Assembly (NCBI RefSeq): GCF_013523165.1 | Contig: NZ_JAAMQI010000012.1 | Location: 62,001-126,000 of the forward strand | Source: Pseudomonas entomophila | GTDB lineage: Bacteria; Pseudomonadota; Gammaproteobacteria; Pseudomonadales; Pseudomonadaceae | Reading direction: 5' to 3' | Length of the DNA stretch: 64,000 nt | Shown: positions 43,992 through 54,171 of the stretch, one piece after another | Layout: each line of letters starts with the position of its first letter | Numbering within the stretch: the first letter of the stretch is position 1 | Program-made: the position numbers and the translations under genes | The notes under the pieces: generated by a model | What the model saw: the letters and a program-made list of their open reading frames with translations, nothing else | Database searches by the model: none | Told to the model about the DNA's origin: nothing

Positions 43992-45707
43992 TCAGCGGCG
44001 CACGCGCGCTTGCAGGAACGTCAGCACCTCTGCCAGCGGCAACGGTTGGGCATCCTGCTCGGTACGGTGCTTGTATTCGACATTGCCTTCGGCCAGGCCG
44101 CGATCGGACACCACCACACGGTGGGGGATACCGATCAGTTCCATGTCGGCGAACTTGATGCCAGGGCTGGTCTTCTTGTCACGGTCGTCAAGCAGCACCT
44201 CGAAGCCGGCTGCGGTCAGCTCGGCGTACAGGGTGTCGGTGGCCTCGCGCACGGCTTCGGTTTCGTAGCGCAGGGGCACGAGAGCGATCTGGAAGGGCGC
44301 CAGGGTGTCGTTCCAGATGATGCCCTTGTCGTCGTGGCTCTGCTCGATGGCCGCGGCCACGACGCGCGAGACGCCGATCCCGTAGCAGCCCATGGACAGT
44401 ACGACCGGCTTGCCATTCTCGCCCAGGACCTGACACTTGAGCGCTTCGCTGTACTTGGTGCCGAGCTGGAAGATGTGGCCGACTTCGATGCCGCGCTTGA
44501 TGACCAGGGTGCCTTGGCCGTCCGGGCTCGGGTCGCCCTCGACCACGTTGCGCAGGTCGGCGACTTGCGGAACGGGCAAGTCACGCTCCCAGTTCACGCC
44601 GAAATAGTGTTTGTCGTCGATGTTGGCGCCCACGACGAAGTCGCTCATCAGCGCGACCGAACGGTCGATGACGCACTCCAGCGGCAGGTTCAGCGGGCCC
44701 AGCGAGCCAGCACCGGCGCCGATGGCGTCGCGCAGGTCGCTGTCGGTGGCCATGACCAGCGGGTCGGCGACCTGGGGCAGCTTGACCGCCTTGATTTCGT
44801 TGAGTTCGTGGTCGCCACGGATCACCAGGGCGATCAGCTTGCCTTCCTCGGCACCGCGCACGATGAGCGTCTTGACGGTCTTCTCGATCGGCGTGTCGTG
44901 CTGCTCAACCAGTTGCGCGATGGTCTTGGCGTGTGGCGTGTCGATCAGGCGCAGCGCTTCGGTGGGCGCTGGACGCACGGTCTCGCGCGGCACCGCTTCG
45001 GCCTTTTCGATGTTGGCCGCATAGTCGGAGCTGTCGCTGAAGATCACATCGTCTTCGCCGGACTGGGCCAGGACGTGGAATTCATGGGAATAGCTGCCAC
45101 CGATCGAACCGGTGTCGGCCTGCACCGGACGGAAGTCCAGGCCCAGGCGGGTGAAGACGTTGGTGTAGGCCTGGTGCATGCGGTCGTAGGTTTCCTGCAG
45201 GGAAGCCTGGTCGGCATGGAAGGAGTAGGCGTCCTTCATGATGAACTCGCGACCGCGCATCAGGCCGAAGCGTGGGCGGATCTCGTCGCGGAACTTGGTC
45301 TGGATCTGGTACATGTTGAGCGGCAGCTGCTTGTAGCTCGACAGCTCGTTGCGCGCCAGGTCGGTGATCACTTCCTCGTGGGTCGGGCCGACGCAGAAGT
45401 CACGGTCGTGGCGGTCCTTCACCCGCAGCAGCTCGGGACCGTACTGTTCCCAGCGGCCCGACTCCTGCCACAACTCGGCAGGCTGGATGCTCGGCATCAG
45501 CACTTCCAGGGCACCGGCGGCGTTCATTTCTTCGCGCACCACGGTTTCGACCTTGCGCATCACGCGCAAGCCCATCGGCAGCCAGGTGTAGAGGCCGGAA
45601 GCCAGCTTGCGGATCATCCCGGCACGCAGCATGAGCTGGTGGCTGATGACCACTGCGTCGGCAGGGGTTTCTTTCTGGGTGGCGAGCAGATATTGACTGG
45701 TGCGCAT
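43992..45707 (-). CDS. proS: Prolyl-tRNA synthetase
   Basis: ProRS charges tRNA-Pro in the cytoplasm. The 571-residue protein is the bacterial type with an editing (INS) domain between motifs 2 and 3. Class II motif 1 includes [16 protein letters not shown]. Motif 2 is in [25 protein letters not shown], motif 3 in [16 protein letters not shown]. The anticodon-binding domain is at the C-terminus. I chose the ATG at 45707 ([15 protein letters not shown]) because longer versions lack conserved sequence. Confidence 0.97.
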   Translation of the reverse strand: MRTSQYLLATQKETPADAVVISHQLMLRAGMIRKLASGLYTWLPMGLRVMRKVETVVREEMNAAGALEVLMPSIQPAELWQESGRWEQYGPELLRVKDRHDRDFCVGPTHEEVITDLARNELSSYKQLPLNMYQIQTKFRDEIRPRFGLMRGREFIMKDAYSFHADQASLQETYDRMHQAYTNVFTRLGLDFRPVQADTGSIGGSYSHEFHVLAQSGEDDVIFSDSSDYAANIEKAEAVPRETVRPAPTEALRLIDTPHAKTIAQLVEQHDTPIEKTVKTLIVRGAEEGKLIALVIRGDHELNEIKAVKLPQVADPLVMATDSDLRDAIGAGAGSLGPLNLPLECVIDRSVALMSDFVVGANIDDKHYFGVNWERDLPVPQVADLRNVVEGDPSPDGQGTLVIKRGIEVGHIFQLGTKYSEALKCQVLGENGKPVVLSMGCYGIGVSRVVAAAIEQSHDDKGIIWNDTLAPFQIALVPLRYETEAVREATDTLYAELTAAGFEVLLDDRDKKTSPGIKFADMELIGIPHRVVVSDRGLAEGNVEYKHRTEQDAQPLPLAEVLTFLQARVRR

Positions 45708-45811
45708 GGTGGGCCGTGTCGATTGCCTGGACGTTGAAGATGACCGCACATTGTACGGGGGCGGGGCGAAAGCGTACAGGATGCCCCAGGGCGGGGCGAT
45801 TGTCAGCCAAG

Positions 45812-45836
45812 AAAAAGCCCGGCATCGCTGCCGGGC
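45812..45836 (-). terminator. Terminator after the OprD porin gene
   Basis: GCCCGGCA (45817-45824) and TGCCGGGC (45829-45836) pair. On the minus strand they are followed by TTTTT (45812-45816), just past the porin stop. Confidence 0.88.
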
Positions 45837-45857
45837 CTCGTGACGCGTGCCGAACCC

Positions 45858-47132
45858 TTACAGGATGCTCAGCGGGTACTCGACGATCAGACGCAGTTCG
45901 TCGATGGAGGACGAGCCGTAGTACACGCCGTCCGAGGAGCGGTAGGTGGCCTGGCGAACGCGGAAGCTCAGGTCCTTGGCAGGGCCTTCCTGCAGCACGT
46001 ACTTGACGTCCACGTCGCGTTCCCATTCCTTGCCGTTGTCGGTGGTGGCGGTGTTGGCGCCGGTACCACGCACGTAACGGGTCATGAAGCTCAGGCCGGG
46101 AATGCCGTACTCGGCGAAGTTGAGGTCGTAGCGGGCCTGCCAGGAACGCTCGTCCTCGGCGTTGAAGTCAGAGCGGGCCACCGAGTTGTTCAGGTACACG
46201 GTACCGCCGCCATCGACGCCGTAGCCATAGTCGCCGTCGCCGCTGACGCGCTGGTAGGCCAGGGTGAAGGTGTGGGCGCCGAGGTTGTAGGCGCCGGACA
46301 GGCTGAAGGCGGTGTTGTCGAGCTTGGTCACGCCATCGTTGGCGGCGCGCTGCAGGCCGGCGCCATCGCTCTTGGTGTCGTAGATGTTGAAGTCGAACAC
46401 CAGGCCTTGCTTGTCGGACAGCGGCAGGGCGAAGTTCACGTTGCCGTACACCTTGCGCCAGTAGTCCTCGACCTTGGAGTAGTAGAGGCTGGTGCTGAGG
46501 GTGTCGGTGAAGGCGTAGGTGCCGCCGACGACGTTGGCCGACTTCAGGTTCAGGCTGTCATGGTAGGTCTGGTTCTGCGCGTTGAGGGCGGTGAAGCGAC
46601 CGGCGTGCAGGGTCAGGCCCTTGATTTCCTTGCTGGTGATGAGCGCGCCCTGGGCGACTTCCGGCAGCAGTCGGCTGTCGTCGGTGGCGAACACGGGCAG
46701 GGCGGTGATCTGGTCGCCGACCTTCAGCACGGTGTCGGAGATGCGCAGCTTGACGGCGCCGCCGACTTCCGAATATTCATCTTGTGCACGGCCGTCGTCA
46801 CCGTACGGGAACAGGCCGGTGCCGGCGCGACCGCGGCCGCTGTCGAGCTTGACGCCGAGCATGCCGATGGCGTCGAACCCTACGCCCACGGTGCCTTGGG
46901 TGAAGCCGGACTCGTAGGTGCCCAGGAAGCCCAGGCCCGTTTCTTCGGCACGGCTCTTGGAGCCGGCAGGCGAGTTACGGAAGTCACGGCTGAAGTACAA
47001 CATGCGAGTCTTGAGGGTCAGCGTGCTGTCTTCGATGAAACCTTTGGCTTCGTCCTGAGAAGAAGCCACGGCCAGTTGCGAAGTCCCCGCCGCAACGGCC
47101 AGGGCGATCATGCTCCACTTCATCACGCGCAT
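45858..47132 (-). CDS. OprD-family outer membrane porin
   Basis: OprD porins are substrate-specific 18-strand beta-barrels for amino acids, peptides or aromatic acids. The 424-residue protein has a signal peptide of about 24 residues (ending LAVAS) and the family motif near the N-terminus (FIEDSTLTLKTRMLYFSRDF). The barrel strands alternate, and the C-terminus is LRLIVEYPLSIL. The upstream site CACAAAGGAG is a strong ribosome site. It lies next to proS as oprD does in P. aeruginosa, but the substrate class cannot be read from the sequence. Confidence 0.93.
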   Translation of the reverse strand: MRVMKWSMIALAVAAGTSQLAVASSQDEAKGFIEDSTLTLKTRMLYFSRDFRNSPAGSKSRAEETGLGFLGTYESGFTQGTVGVGFDAIGMLGVKLDSGRGRAGTGLFPYGDDGRAQDEYSEVGGAVKLRISDTVLKVGDQITALPVFATDDSRLLPEVAQGALITSKEIKGLTLHAGRFTALNAQNQTYHDSLNLKSANVVGGTYAFTDTLSTSLYYSKVEDYWRKVYGNVNFALPLSDKQGLVFDFNIYDTKSDGAGLQRAANDGVTKLDNTAFSLSGAYNLGAHTFTLAYQRVSGDGDYGYGVDGGGTVYLNNSVARSDFNAEDERSWQARYDLNFAEYGIPGLSFMTRYVRGTGANTATTDNGKEWERDVDVKYVLQEGPAKDLSFRVRQATYRSSDGVYYGSSSIDELRLIVEYPLSIL

Positions 47133-47844
47133 CGTGATGTGCTCCTTTGTGTTATAGAGGAAGAGTCTACCGCGCCCTGTTTCTTGTTATGGGTGCGGCT
47201 CTTTTCTTGTTATGCCGACGCAGCATATAGCACGCCGGCCTGGCCTTGACGAGAGGTGAGATTTCACTTTTCGTGTCATTCGTTACCCCTTGTCGCATCT
47301 AGCGTTTTCAAGGCACGCGCCGCTGGTCAACCGTGGGTGCAGTCATTGCGATCTCACGCATGCGCCATGGGCGGCACGGGCAAAAAAACAGACCTTTTCG
47401 ACGTTCTTCCTGGGTCGCTACAGGCTGTCGTTGTCGATCTCGTGTCCTGGTTTCCCAGCAACTGCCGACTCTGCTTGAGCAAATGCAACAAGCGTGCTCA
47501 AACCCGGTTTTCCCTAATGAAATTTTCACATTTTTTTATCGAGTCATGGACCTTGCCCGCAAATACGGGGTCTGGGTCCGCTTGCAGGGCGCACGGGTAC
47601 ACGGTCGCAGGGCAGGGCGTCTGGCTCGCGTTGTTACCGTTTGCGAGCAATGTGCTACCTCGGCAGGAGCGCCCCGTGACGATGTGCCTTCTTATGGTGC
47701 GAAAGGTAGCGCTGTGTTACCGCTTTCGGTGCGCACGCTCGCCTCGGGCGCCGCGTGCCGGGGTTGACCAAAGCCATGTATCCTTGCCCGCTCAGTAAGG
47801 CCGTCGAGCCTTGGCCGCCTTCACCGTCTGCAAGGAGAGACCCC
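47133..47844. other. Long gap between porin and HIT genes
   Basis: These 712 bases hold the porin leader at 47133-47260 and then about 580 bases with no convincing gene. The leader has two copies of TTCTTGTTATG (47181-47191 and 47204-47214), which read CATAACAAGAA on the porin strand. The rest has A or T runs (near 47382 and 47530) and mixed composition. The long open frame at 47256-47798 has Cys/Arg/Ser-rich translation and no recognisable family. Confidence 0.6.
47181..47214 (-). promoter_or_regulatory. Duplicated AACAAGAA motif in the porin leader
   Basis: CATAACAAGAA occurs twice on the porin strand, with starts 23 bases apart, 49-82 bases before the ATG. AACAAGAA fits the A-rich AANAANAA element bound by Hfq with Crc in Pseudomonas. 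Whether these are used as Hfq/Crc sites or are transcription-factor sites is not shown. Confidence 0.45.
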
Positions 47845-48276
47845 GTGTTCAGCCTCGATCCACGTCTGCAACAGGACACCCATGTCCTGGGCGATTTTCC
47901 GCTCTGTCGCCTGTTGCTGAGCAACGATGCCAACTACCCCTGGTTCATCCTCGTGCCGCGGCGTGCGGACATCAGCGAACTGTTCCAGCTCGACGAAGCC
48001 GACCAGCAGACCCTCTGGCAGGAGACCACGCGGTTGGCGCAGTGGCTGGGCCAGGCGTTTCGCGCCGACAAGATGAACGTGGCGAGCCTGGGCAACGTGG
48101 TCAGCCAGTTGCACATGCACGTGGTCGTGCGGCGCAAGGACGATGCGGCCTGGCCCGCCCCGGTCTGGGGCAAGGTGCCGGCCCTTGCGTATGCCGAGGG
48201 ACAGCTCGAAGCCATCCGTCAGCGCGTGCGGACAGTGCTGCCCGCCGAGTGCCAGTTCGTGGAGGCCTGCGCATGA
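47845..48276 (+). CDS. HIT-family protein
   Basis: The 143-residue protein belongs to the histidine-triad superfamily of nucleotide hydrolases/transferases. The triad motif reads QLHMHVVV, so the first His is Gln; the second and third are kept. The WPAPVWGK motif is typical of this proteobacterial subgroup. I chose the GTG at 47845 because AAGGAGAG lies seven to eight bases upstream. An ATG at 47776 would add an unlikely N-terminus. Its stop overlaps the slyX start (ATGA). Confidence 0.88.
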   Translation: MFSLDPRLQQDTHVLGDFPLCRLLLSNDANYPWFILVPRRADISELFQLDEADQQTLWQETTRLAQWLGQAFRADKMNVASLGNVVSQLHMHVVVRRKDDAAWPAPVWGKVPALAYAEGQLEAIRQRVRTVLPAECQFVEACA

Positions 48277-48479
48277 GCCTGGAGACACGCATGATGGACC
48301 TGGAAAGCCGCCAGGCCTTCCAGGACGATACCCTCCAGGCGCTCAACGACGTGGTGGTCGAGCAGGCACGGATCATCGAGCGTCTGCAGTTGCAGATGGT
48401 CGAGCTGCTCAGGCGTCACGAGGAGTTGAGCAGTCAGTTCGGTGTCGGCGAAGAAGAGGCGCCACCACCTCATTATTGA
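48273..48479 (+). CDS. slyX: SlyX family protein
   Basis: SlyX is a small coiled-coil protein of unknown role. The 68-residue sequence ([19 protein letters not shown], then [16 protein letters not shown]) is almost entirely heptad-patterned and ends in EEAPPPHY, typical of the family. It overlaps the HIT gene by four bases. Confidence 0.92.
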   Translation: MSLETRMMDLESRQAFQDDTLQALNDVVVEQARIIERLQLQMVELLRRHEELSSQFGVGEEEAPPPHY

Positions 48480-48554
48480 GGCGTGACGAAAGCGGCGGGG
48501 GCTTGGAGGGGACAATCGCCAGGCATTCGCCCGGCGATCGCACAGGAGGGTCGT

Positions 48555-49145
48555 TCAGCGGCGCGGAATGGCGATGACGTCCTCGGCTTGCAGCCCCTTG
48601 TCTCGGTGCATGACCGAGAACTCCACTCGCTGACCTTCCACCAGAACCCGGTGACCGTCGCCGCGGATCGCCCGGAAGTGAACGAAGATATCGTCACCCG
48701 AGTCTCTGGAAATGAAGCCGAACCCCTTCGATGTGTTGAACCACTTCACCGTGCCGGTATCACGCTCGGTGGTGTCGAAGGTGGCGCTGGAGGTCGAGCG
48801 CACCGGGCGTGGGGTGCGTGCCAGGCACGCGTAGAGGTGCAGGGCGACGGCCAGCAACGCACACAGCAGCGAGAGCGTGGCGCCCGGTTCCGGCAGGGCG
48901 AGCAGGGCGATGGTCTGCAGGATAACCGCAGCCACCAGCAAGGTGCTGCTCAGACGCTGAACCTGCAGGCGTGCACCGGACAGGCGCGGGATGACCGGCG
49001 CCAGCGTCAGGTTGAGCAAGCCGAGCAGGCCCAGGTAGACCGCCTGGGGTTGTTGCAGCAAGGGCATGGCGTCCATGCGCAGGCTGGGGATGAACGCCAG
49101 CAGCAAGGCAGCGACGCCCGTCACGAGATGAAGGATCTTGAACAT
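48555..49145 (-). CDS. Membrane-anchored cold-shock-domain protein
   Basis: The 196-residue protein has four predicted membrane segments in the first 108 residues (about 4-22, 35-52, 65-84, 90-108). A cold-shock domain follows at about residues 128-195, with both RNA-binding motifs intact ([12 protein letters not shown] and DIFVHFRAI). The nucleic-acid-binding domain is therefore tethered to the inner membrane. The ATG at 49145 lacks a clear ribosome site. Its neighbours Dps and the OprD porin match the P. aeruginosa order, where the homologue is listed as a probable cold-shock protein. Its target is unknown. Confidence 0.87.
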   Translation of the reverse strand: MFKILHLVTGVAALLLAFIPSLRMDAMPLLQQPQAVYLGLLGLLNLTLAPVIPRLSGARLQVQRLSSTLLVAAVILQTIALLALPEPGATLSLLCALLAVALHLYACLARTPRPVRSTSSATFDTTERDTGTVKWFNTSKGFGFISRDSGDDIFVHFRAIRGDGHRVLVEGQRVEFSVMHRDKGLQAEDVIAIPRR

Positions 49146-49413
49146 GTCAATTGACTCACATTGATAAGGCCGATCACAGGAAGAGCTGGCGCCGCAGCAC
49201 GCGGGAGAGGTGAAGCAGGGGTGCGACGAGCCAGCCTATGCACCCGGGCATTGACGATCCGCACGGGTGGCACGCTGCCTATTTAACCGCAAAGGCGGGG
49301 GCTACTCAAATCAGGACGCCTGCGCTGCCATGGCGCATGCGGGCATCGACAGGTCTTGATAGAGTGTGACCTGCCCATTCGATCAACACGATTTACGGTA
49401 CAAGGGGAATGAA

Positions 49414-49887
49414 ATGGCAATCGATATCGGTATCAGTGAAGAAGACCGCAAGTCCATCGTCGACGGGCTGTCGCGGCTGCTGTCGGACACCTACGTGCTC
49501 TACCTCAAGACCCACAACTTCCACTGGAACGTCACGGGGCCGTCCTTCCGCACGCTGCACCTGATGTTCGAGGAGCAGTACAACGAGCTGGCCCTGGCGG
49601 TGGACTCGATCGCCGAACGCATCCGTGCGCTGGGCTTCCCGGCGCCCGGTTCCTATGCCTTCTATGCCCGTCATTCGTCCATCAAGGAAGAAGACGGCGT
49701 GCCGCCGGCCGACGAGATGATCCGCCAGCTGGTGCAAGGTCAGGAAGCGGTCGTGCGCACGGCGCGCAGCATCTTCCCGGTCGTCGACAAGGTCAGCGAC
49801 GAGCCGACCGCCGACCTGCTGACCCAGCGCATGCAGGTGCACGAGAAGACCGCCTGGATGCTGCGTGTGCTGCTCGACGGCAAGTGA
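49414..49887 (+). CDS. Dps-family ferritin-like DNA protection protein
   Basis: Dps proteins form dodecamers that store iron and shield DNA from peroxide. The 157-residue protein has the di-iron site motif [11 protein letters not shown] and the [23 protein letters not shown] helix (His, Asp, Glu ligands). The ATG at 49414 is preceded by AAGGGG; the frame is open 16 more codons. It lies between the cold-shock protein and aspS as in P. aeruginosa. The hairpin at 49920-49947 ends it. Confidence 0.92.
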   Translation: MAIDIGISEEDRKSIVDGLSRLLSDTYVLYLKTHNFHWNVTGPSFRTLHLMFEEQYNELALAVDSIAERIRALGFPAPGSYAFYARHSSIKEEDGVPPADEMIRQLVQGQEAVVRTARSIFPVVDKVSDEPTADLLTQRMQVHEKTAWMLRVLLDGK

Positions 49888-49919
49888 CAGCGTTCGGGTC
49901 GCTGACCGTGTAAGGCGCG

Positions 49920-49947
49920 TGCCCGTCCCGAAAGGGTCGGGCATTTT
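49920..49947 (+). terminator. Terminator after dps
   Basis: TGCCCG-T-CCC pairs with GGG-T-CGGGCA around a GAAA tetraloop and is followed by TTTT. Confidence 0.88.
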
Positions 49948-50050
49948 CATGGCCGCAGGAAAACCTTGCCGCTGCTCTCGCAGGCGTCGGCGTCGCTTCA
50001 TGGGCACCGTGCAATGACGCACGGGACCTGTGCAATCGGGAGCGACGACC

Positions 50051-50419
50051 ATGCAAGCACTGCCGGCAACCCTCAAGCCTGCGCCGCGCCAAGGGCGCTG
50101 GCCCAGCAAGCCCTGCATCGACCCTTTCGACACCCAGTTCGACATGAGCCAGGCGCGGCCGGTCTCGCGCTCGGTCAGGCTCAACGGCTTCGCCACCTGT
50201 CTGCGCCTGGAGCGCGTCTACTGGCATATCCTCGAGCGTATCGCCGTGGCCAACGGCTGCTCGGTGAGCGCCGTGCTGTCCTACCTCGACCGCGAAGTGC
50301 ACCTGCGCCACGGCGGCGTGAAGAACTTCAGTGGCCTGGTGCGTGTGGTGTGCGTCAACTGGCTGCTCGATCCGCCGCCGGGACTTCGCGCGGCAGGCAG
50401 GCTGCACAGCCACCCCTAA
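50051..50419 (+). CDS. Ribbon-helix-helix domain protein
   Basis: The 122-residue protein has a ribbon-helix-helix of the RHH_4 type. The segment SVRLNGFATCLRLERVYWHILERIA, then VANGCSVSAVLSYLDREV, matches the strand-helix-helix pattern at about residues 42-85. It is probably a small DNA-binding regulator. It is followed by a TATAAT (50425-50430) that likely starts transcription of the next gene. The targets are unknown. Confidence 0.8.
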   Translation: MQALPATLKPAPRQGRWPSKPCIDPFDTQFDMSQARPVSRSVRLNGFATCLRLERVYWHILERIAVANGCSVSAVLSYLDREVHLRHGGVKNFSGLVRVVCVNWLLDPPPGLRAAGRLHSHP

Positions 50420-50424
50420 CCATA

Positions 50425-50430
50425 TATAAT
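50425..50430 (+). promoter_or_regulatory. -10 box upstream of the FmdB-like gene
   Basis: A perfect TATAAT lies about 52 bases before the ATG at 50483. No good -35 is seen. Confidence 0.5.
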
Positions 50431-50482
50431 CCCGCTCTTTGCTCCCAGTAACACTCAGCGTTGCGGTTGACGAGAGACGTCC

Positions 50483-50704
50483 ATGCCCCTTTACGACTAC
50501 CACTGTGCCTCCTGCGATCATCGGCTGGAGGCCCTGCAAAAGATCAGCGCCGCGCCGCTGGTCGACTGCCCGGCCTGCCAAGCGCCGGCCTTGAAGAAGC
50601 AACTCTCGGTGCCCGGCTTCCGTCTGGGCGGCACCGGCTGGTACGAAACCGACTTCAAGACCGGCGCCAAGAAGAACCTGGCTGGCGGCGACAAGCCCGA
50701 CTGA
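50483..50704 (+). CDS. FmdB-type zinc ribbon protein
   Basis: The 73-residue protein has the zinc ribbon with CASC and CPAC pairs (MPLYDYHCASCDHRLEAL and VDCPACQAPALKKQL), then the family tail GGTGWYETDF. It belongs to the FmdB putative regulatory family. It lies directly upstream of aspS, as in many Pseudomonas. The function is not established. Confidence 0.92.
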   Translation: MPLYDYHCASCDHRLEALQKISAAPLVDCPACQAPALKKQLSVPGFRLGGTGWYETDFKTGAKKNLAGGDKPD

Positions 50705-50800
50705 GTTGAATTGCATCGACCGGTCTTGCAGTATCGGCCCTCAGGGCAGGCGCTCGAGGCCTCCACGACTACACGAATCACGAGAAGCGAAACCACCATC

Positions 50801-52576
50801 ATGATGCGCAGCCACTATTGCGGCCAATTGAACGAGACCCTGGATGGTCAGGAAATTACCCTTTGCGGCTGGGTTCATCGTCGCCGCGACCACGGCGGGG
50901 TGATCTTCCTCGACATCCGTGACCGTGAGGGCATGGCCCAGGTCGTGTTCGACCCCGATCGCGCCGACACCTTCGCCGCCGCCGACCGCGTGCGCAGCGA
51001 GTACGTGGTGCAGATCACCGGCAAGGTGCGTCCCCGTCCGGCCGGTGCGGTCAACCCGAACATGGCGTCCGGCGCCATCGAAGTGCTGGGCTACGAGCTC
51101 AAGGTGCTCAACGAGGCCGAGACCCCACCGTTCCCGCTCAACGAATTTTCCGACGTCGGCGAAGAGACGCGCCTGCGCTATCGCTTCATCGACCTGCGTC
51201 GCCCGGAAATGGCCGAGAAGCTGCGTCTGCGTTCGCGCATCACCAGCAGCATCCGCCGCTTCCTCGACGAGAATGGCTTCCTCGATGTCGAGACGCCGAT
51301 CCTGACCCGTGCCACCCCGGAAGGCGCGCGCGACTACCTGGTGCCGAGCCGCACCCACGCCGGCAGCTTCTTCGCCCTGCCGCAGTCGCCGCAACTGTTC
51401 AAGCAGTTGCTGATGGTCGCCGGCTTCGATCGCTACTACCAGATCGCCAAGTGCTTCCGCGACGAAGACCTGCGTGCCGACCGCCAGCCGGAATTCACCC
51501 AGATCGACATCGAGACCAGCTTCCTCGACGAACGCGAGATCATGGGCCTGACCGAAGGCATGATCCGCAAGCTGTTCAAGGAAGTGCTGGACCTGGAGTT
51601 CGGCGACTTCCCGCACATGACCTACGAAGAGGCCATGCGTCGCTACGGTTCCGACAAGCCTGACCTGCGCAACCCGCTGGAGCTGATCGACGTCGCCGAC
51701 CAGCTCAAGGACGTGGACTTCAAGGTCTTCGCCGGGCCGGCCAACGATCCGAAGTGCCGCGTGACCGCACTGCGCCTGCCAGGCGGCGCGAGCATGCCGC
51801 GCAGCCGCATCGACGAGTACACCAAGTTCGTCGGCATCTACGGTGCCCGCGGTCTGGCGTACATCAAGGTCAACGAGCGCGCCAAGGGCGTCGAAGGCCT
51901 GCAGTCGCCGATCGTCAAGAACATCCCCGAGGCCAACCTGAACGTGATCCTCGACCGCGTCGGTGCGGTCGATGGCGACATCGTGTTCTTCGGTGCCGAC
52001 AAGGCCAAGGTGGTCAGCGAAGCGCTGGGCGCCCTGCGCATTCGTCTGGGTCACGACTTCGAGCTGCTGACCTGCGAGTGGGCGCCGCTGTGGGTCGTCG
52101 ACTTCCCGATGTTCGAAGAGAACGACGACGGCAGCCTGAGCGCGCTGCACCACCCGTTCACCGCGCTGAAGTGCTCGCCGCAGGAGCTGGAGGCCAATCC
52201 GGCCACCGCGCTGTCGCGTGCCTACGACATGGTGCTCAACGGCACCGAGCTGGGTGGCGGTTCGATCCGTATCCACCGCAAGGAGATGCAACAGGCGGTG
52301 TTCCGCCTGCTGGGCATCGAGGCCGACGAGCAGCAGGAGAAGTTCGGCTTCCTGCTCGACGCCCTCAAGTACGGTGCACCACCCCACGGTGGCCTGGCCT
52401 TCGGCCTGGACCGCCTGGTGATGCTGATGACCGGCGCCCAGTCGATCCGTGAAGTGATCGCGTTCCCGAAAACCCAGAGCGCCGCCGACGTCATGACCCA
52501 GGCCCCAGGCCAGGTCGATGCCAAGGCGCTGCGCGAGCTGCACATCCGTCTGCGCGAGCAGACCAAGGTCGAGTAA
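50801..52576 (+). CDS. aspS: Aspartyl-tRNA synthetase (probably non-discriminating)
   Basis: AspRS charges tRNA-Asp, and in Pseudomonas the enzyme also makes Asp-tRNA-Asn for GatCAB. The 591-residue bacterial-type protein begins [16 protein letters not shown] with an anticodon-binding OB fold ([19 protein letters not shown]). Class II motif 2 is in [25 protein letters not shown], motif 3 in [17 protein letters not shown] insertion domain lies between motifs 2 and 3. A second ATG at 50804 is possible. Non-discriminating behaviour is known for the genus and not read directly from this sequence. Confidence 0.97.
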   Translation: MMRSHYCGQLNETLDGQEITLCGWVHRRRDHGGVIFLDIRDREGMAQVVFDPDRADTFAAADRVRSEYVVQITGKVRPRPAGAVNPNMASGAIEVLGYELKVLNEAETPPFPLNEFSDVGEETRLRYRFIDLRRPEMAEKLRLRSRITSSIRRFLDENGFLDVETPILTRATPEGARDYLVPSRTHAGSFFALPQSPQLFKQLLMVAGFDRYYQIAKCFRDEDLRADRQPEFTQIDIETSFLDEREIMGLTEGMIRKLFKEVLDLEFGDFPHMTYEEAMRRYGSDKPDLRNPLELIDVADQLKDVDFKVFAGPANDPKCRVTALRLPGGASMPRSRIDEYTKFVGIYGARGLAYIKVNERAKGVEGLQSPIVKNIPEANLNVILDRVGAVDGDIVFFGADKAKVVSEALGALRIRLGHDFELLTCEWAPLWVVDFPMFEENDDGSLSALHHPFTALKCSPQELEANPATALSRAYDMVLNGTELGGGSIRIHRKEMQQAVFRLLGIEADEQQEKFGFLLDALKYGAPPHGGLAFGLDRLVMLMTGAQSIREVIAFPKTQSAADVMTQAPGQVDAKALRELHIRLREQTKVE

Positions 52577-52587
52577 GCCAGTCCCGA

Positions 52588-52613
52588 GACGCGCCCAACC
52601 GGGCGCGTCTTGC
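52588..52613 (+). terminator. Terminator after aspS
   Basis: GACGCGCCC (52588-52596) and GGGCGCGTC (52601-52609) form a perfect nine-base stem with an AACC loop, followed by a short TTG run. Confidence 0.75.
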
Positions 52614-52687
52614 ATTGGGTCGACAGGTTTCCGGCAGCGCCCGTGGACGGGGGCTGCCTTGTACGTTTCAAAGAATTCGGAGTCGTT

Positions 52688-53434
52688 ATGGCTGGTCATT
52701 CCAAGTGGGCGAACATCAAGCACCGCAAAGAGCGCCAGGATGCCAAGAGAGGCAAGGTCTTCACCAAGTGGATCCGCGAACTGACCGTCGCGGCCAAGCA
52801 GGGCGGCCCTGACCCGGCGTCCAACCCGCGTCTGCGCCTGGCGCTGGACAAGGCACTCGGCGCGAACATGAGCCGTGACATCATCGACCGTGCCGTGGCA
52901 CGGGGTGCGGGCACCAATGAGAGCGACAACGTCGAGGAACTGACCTACGAAGGCTATGGCCCGGGCGGCGTGGCGATCATGGTCGAGGCCATGACCGACA
53001 ACCGCAACCGGACGGCCGCGGCGGTGCGCCATGCGTTCACCAAGTGCGGGGGCAACCTGGGCACCGACGGCTCGGTGGCCTACCTGTTCGAGCGCAAGGG
53101 TCAGCTCAGCTTCGCCCCGGGTGTGGCCGAAGATGCGCTGATGGAAGCGGCCATGGAGGCCGATGCCGACGATGTGGTCAGCCACGACGATGGCGCCTTC
53201 GACGTCATGACCTCGTTCAATGCGTTCTATGCCGTGCGCACCGCGCTGGAGGAGGCCGGGTTCAAGGCCGCCGACGCCGAGATCATCATGCAGCCGACCA
53301 CCAGTGCCGAGCTGGATCAGGAGGGGGCCGAGAAGGTGCTCAAGCTGATCGACATGCTCGAGGACCTGGACGACGTGCAGAACGTGTATTCCAACGCTCA
53401 GATTTCCGACGAGATCCTGGAACGGCTCAACTGA
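52688..53434 (+). CDS. yebC: YebC/PmpR-family transcriptional regulator
   Basis: YebC proteins are conserved cytoplasmic factors. Some act as DNA-binding regulators, and the family is also linked to relief of ribosome stalling on prolines. The 248-residue protein starts [23 protein letters not shown] and has [23 protein letters not shown]. The ATG at 52688 has GGAG upstream. It lies directly before ruvC, as in most gamma-proteobacteria. Confidence 0.95.
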   Translation: MAGHSKWANIKHRKERQDAKRGKVFTKWIRELTVAAKQGGPDPASNPRLRLALDKALGANMSRDIIDRAVARGAGTNESDNVEELTYEGYGPGGVAIMVEAMTDNRNRTAAAVRHAFTKCGGNLGTDGSVAYLFERKGQLSFAPGVAEDALMEAAMEADADDVVSHDDGAFDVMTSFNAFYAVRTALEEAGFKAADAEIIMQPTTSAELDQEGAEKVLKLIDMLEDLDDVQNVYSNAQISDEILERLN

Positions 53435-53538
53435 GTTAGACTCCAGAGGCCGGAGCTTGCGCAGCGTACAGAACGCCTCGGAAGCTGCGGCCTTTGTCAT
53501 TTCGTGGCGCCACACCGCGCCTCATGCATGCAGGCTTT

Positions 53539-54063
53539 ATGACTCTCATCTTAGGTATCGACCCCGGGTCGCGGATCACCGGCTACGGTGTGGTCTTGCA
53601 GACCGCGCGTGGCTGCGAGTACGTGGCATCGGGCTGCATCCGCACGGGCGCTGGGGAGCTGCAGGAACGCCTGCAGATCGTCTTTCGCGGCGTGCGTGAC
53701 ATCATCCGCCAGCATGGCCCGGTCACCATGGGGATCGAGCGGGTGTTCATGGCGCGCAATCCCGATTCGGCGCTCAAGCTGGGCCAGGCACGGGGTGCGG
53801 CCATCGTCGCCGCCGTCGAGGAGGGCCTGGAGGTCGCCGAATACAGCGCCACCCAGGTCAAGCAGGCCGTGGCGGGCACGGGCGGCGCCAACAAGGAGCA
53901 GGTGCAGCTGATGGTGATGCACCTGCTCAAGCTCACCCAGAAGCCGCAGATCGACGCCTCCGACGCCCTGGCCATCGCCATGTGCCACGCCCACACCCGT
54001 TCCAGCCTGGTGCCGCACGGCCTGGGCGCGGCCCGACGACGCGGCGGGCGCTTGCGTCTGTAG
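53539..54063 (+). CDS. ruvC: Holliday junction endonuclease RuvC
   Basis: RuvC is a dimeric Mg-dependent nuclease that cuts Holliday junctions. The 174-residue protein has the catalytic Asp in [11 protein letters not shown], Glu in [23 protein letters not shown] and two further acids in [16 protein letters not shown]. The ATG at 53539 gives [10 protein letters not shown]. It is followed by ruvA after 108 bases. Confidence 0.97.
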   Translation: MTLILGIDPGSRITGYGVVLQTARGCEYVASGCIRTGAGELQERLQIVFRGVRDIIRQHGPVTMGIERVFMARNPDSALKLGQARGAAIVAAVEEGLEVAEYSATQVKQAVAGTGGANKEQVQLMVMHLLKLTQKPQIDASDALAIAMCHAHTRSSLVPHGLGAARRRGGRLRL

Positions 54064-54171
54064 CAGCTTCATGCCCTGATACATCTTTTGGCCGTGCGGC
54101 GCGTCCGTGCGGCCCATTTGCTGATAGGGTGGCTCGGTCTCCGGTCGAGCGCCCGTTAAAAGGATCGAAAC

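Noticed and set aside
47256..47798. Plus-strand open frame of 180 codons before the HIT gene
   Set aside because: The translation is Cys/Ser/Arg-rich without domain, and it overlaps the HIT leader. I report the stretch as non-coding.
50741..53515. Very long minus-strand open frame across aspS and yebC
   Set aside because: It is antisense to two certain genes, its composition follows from their codon usage, and it has no motif.
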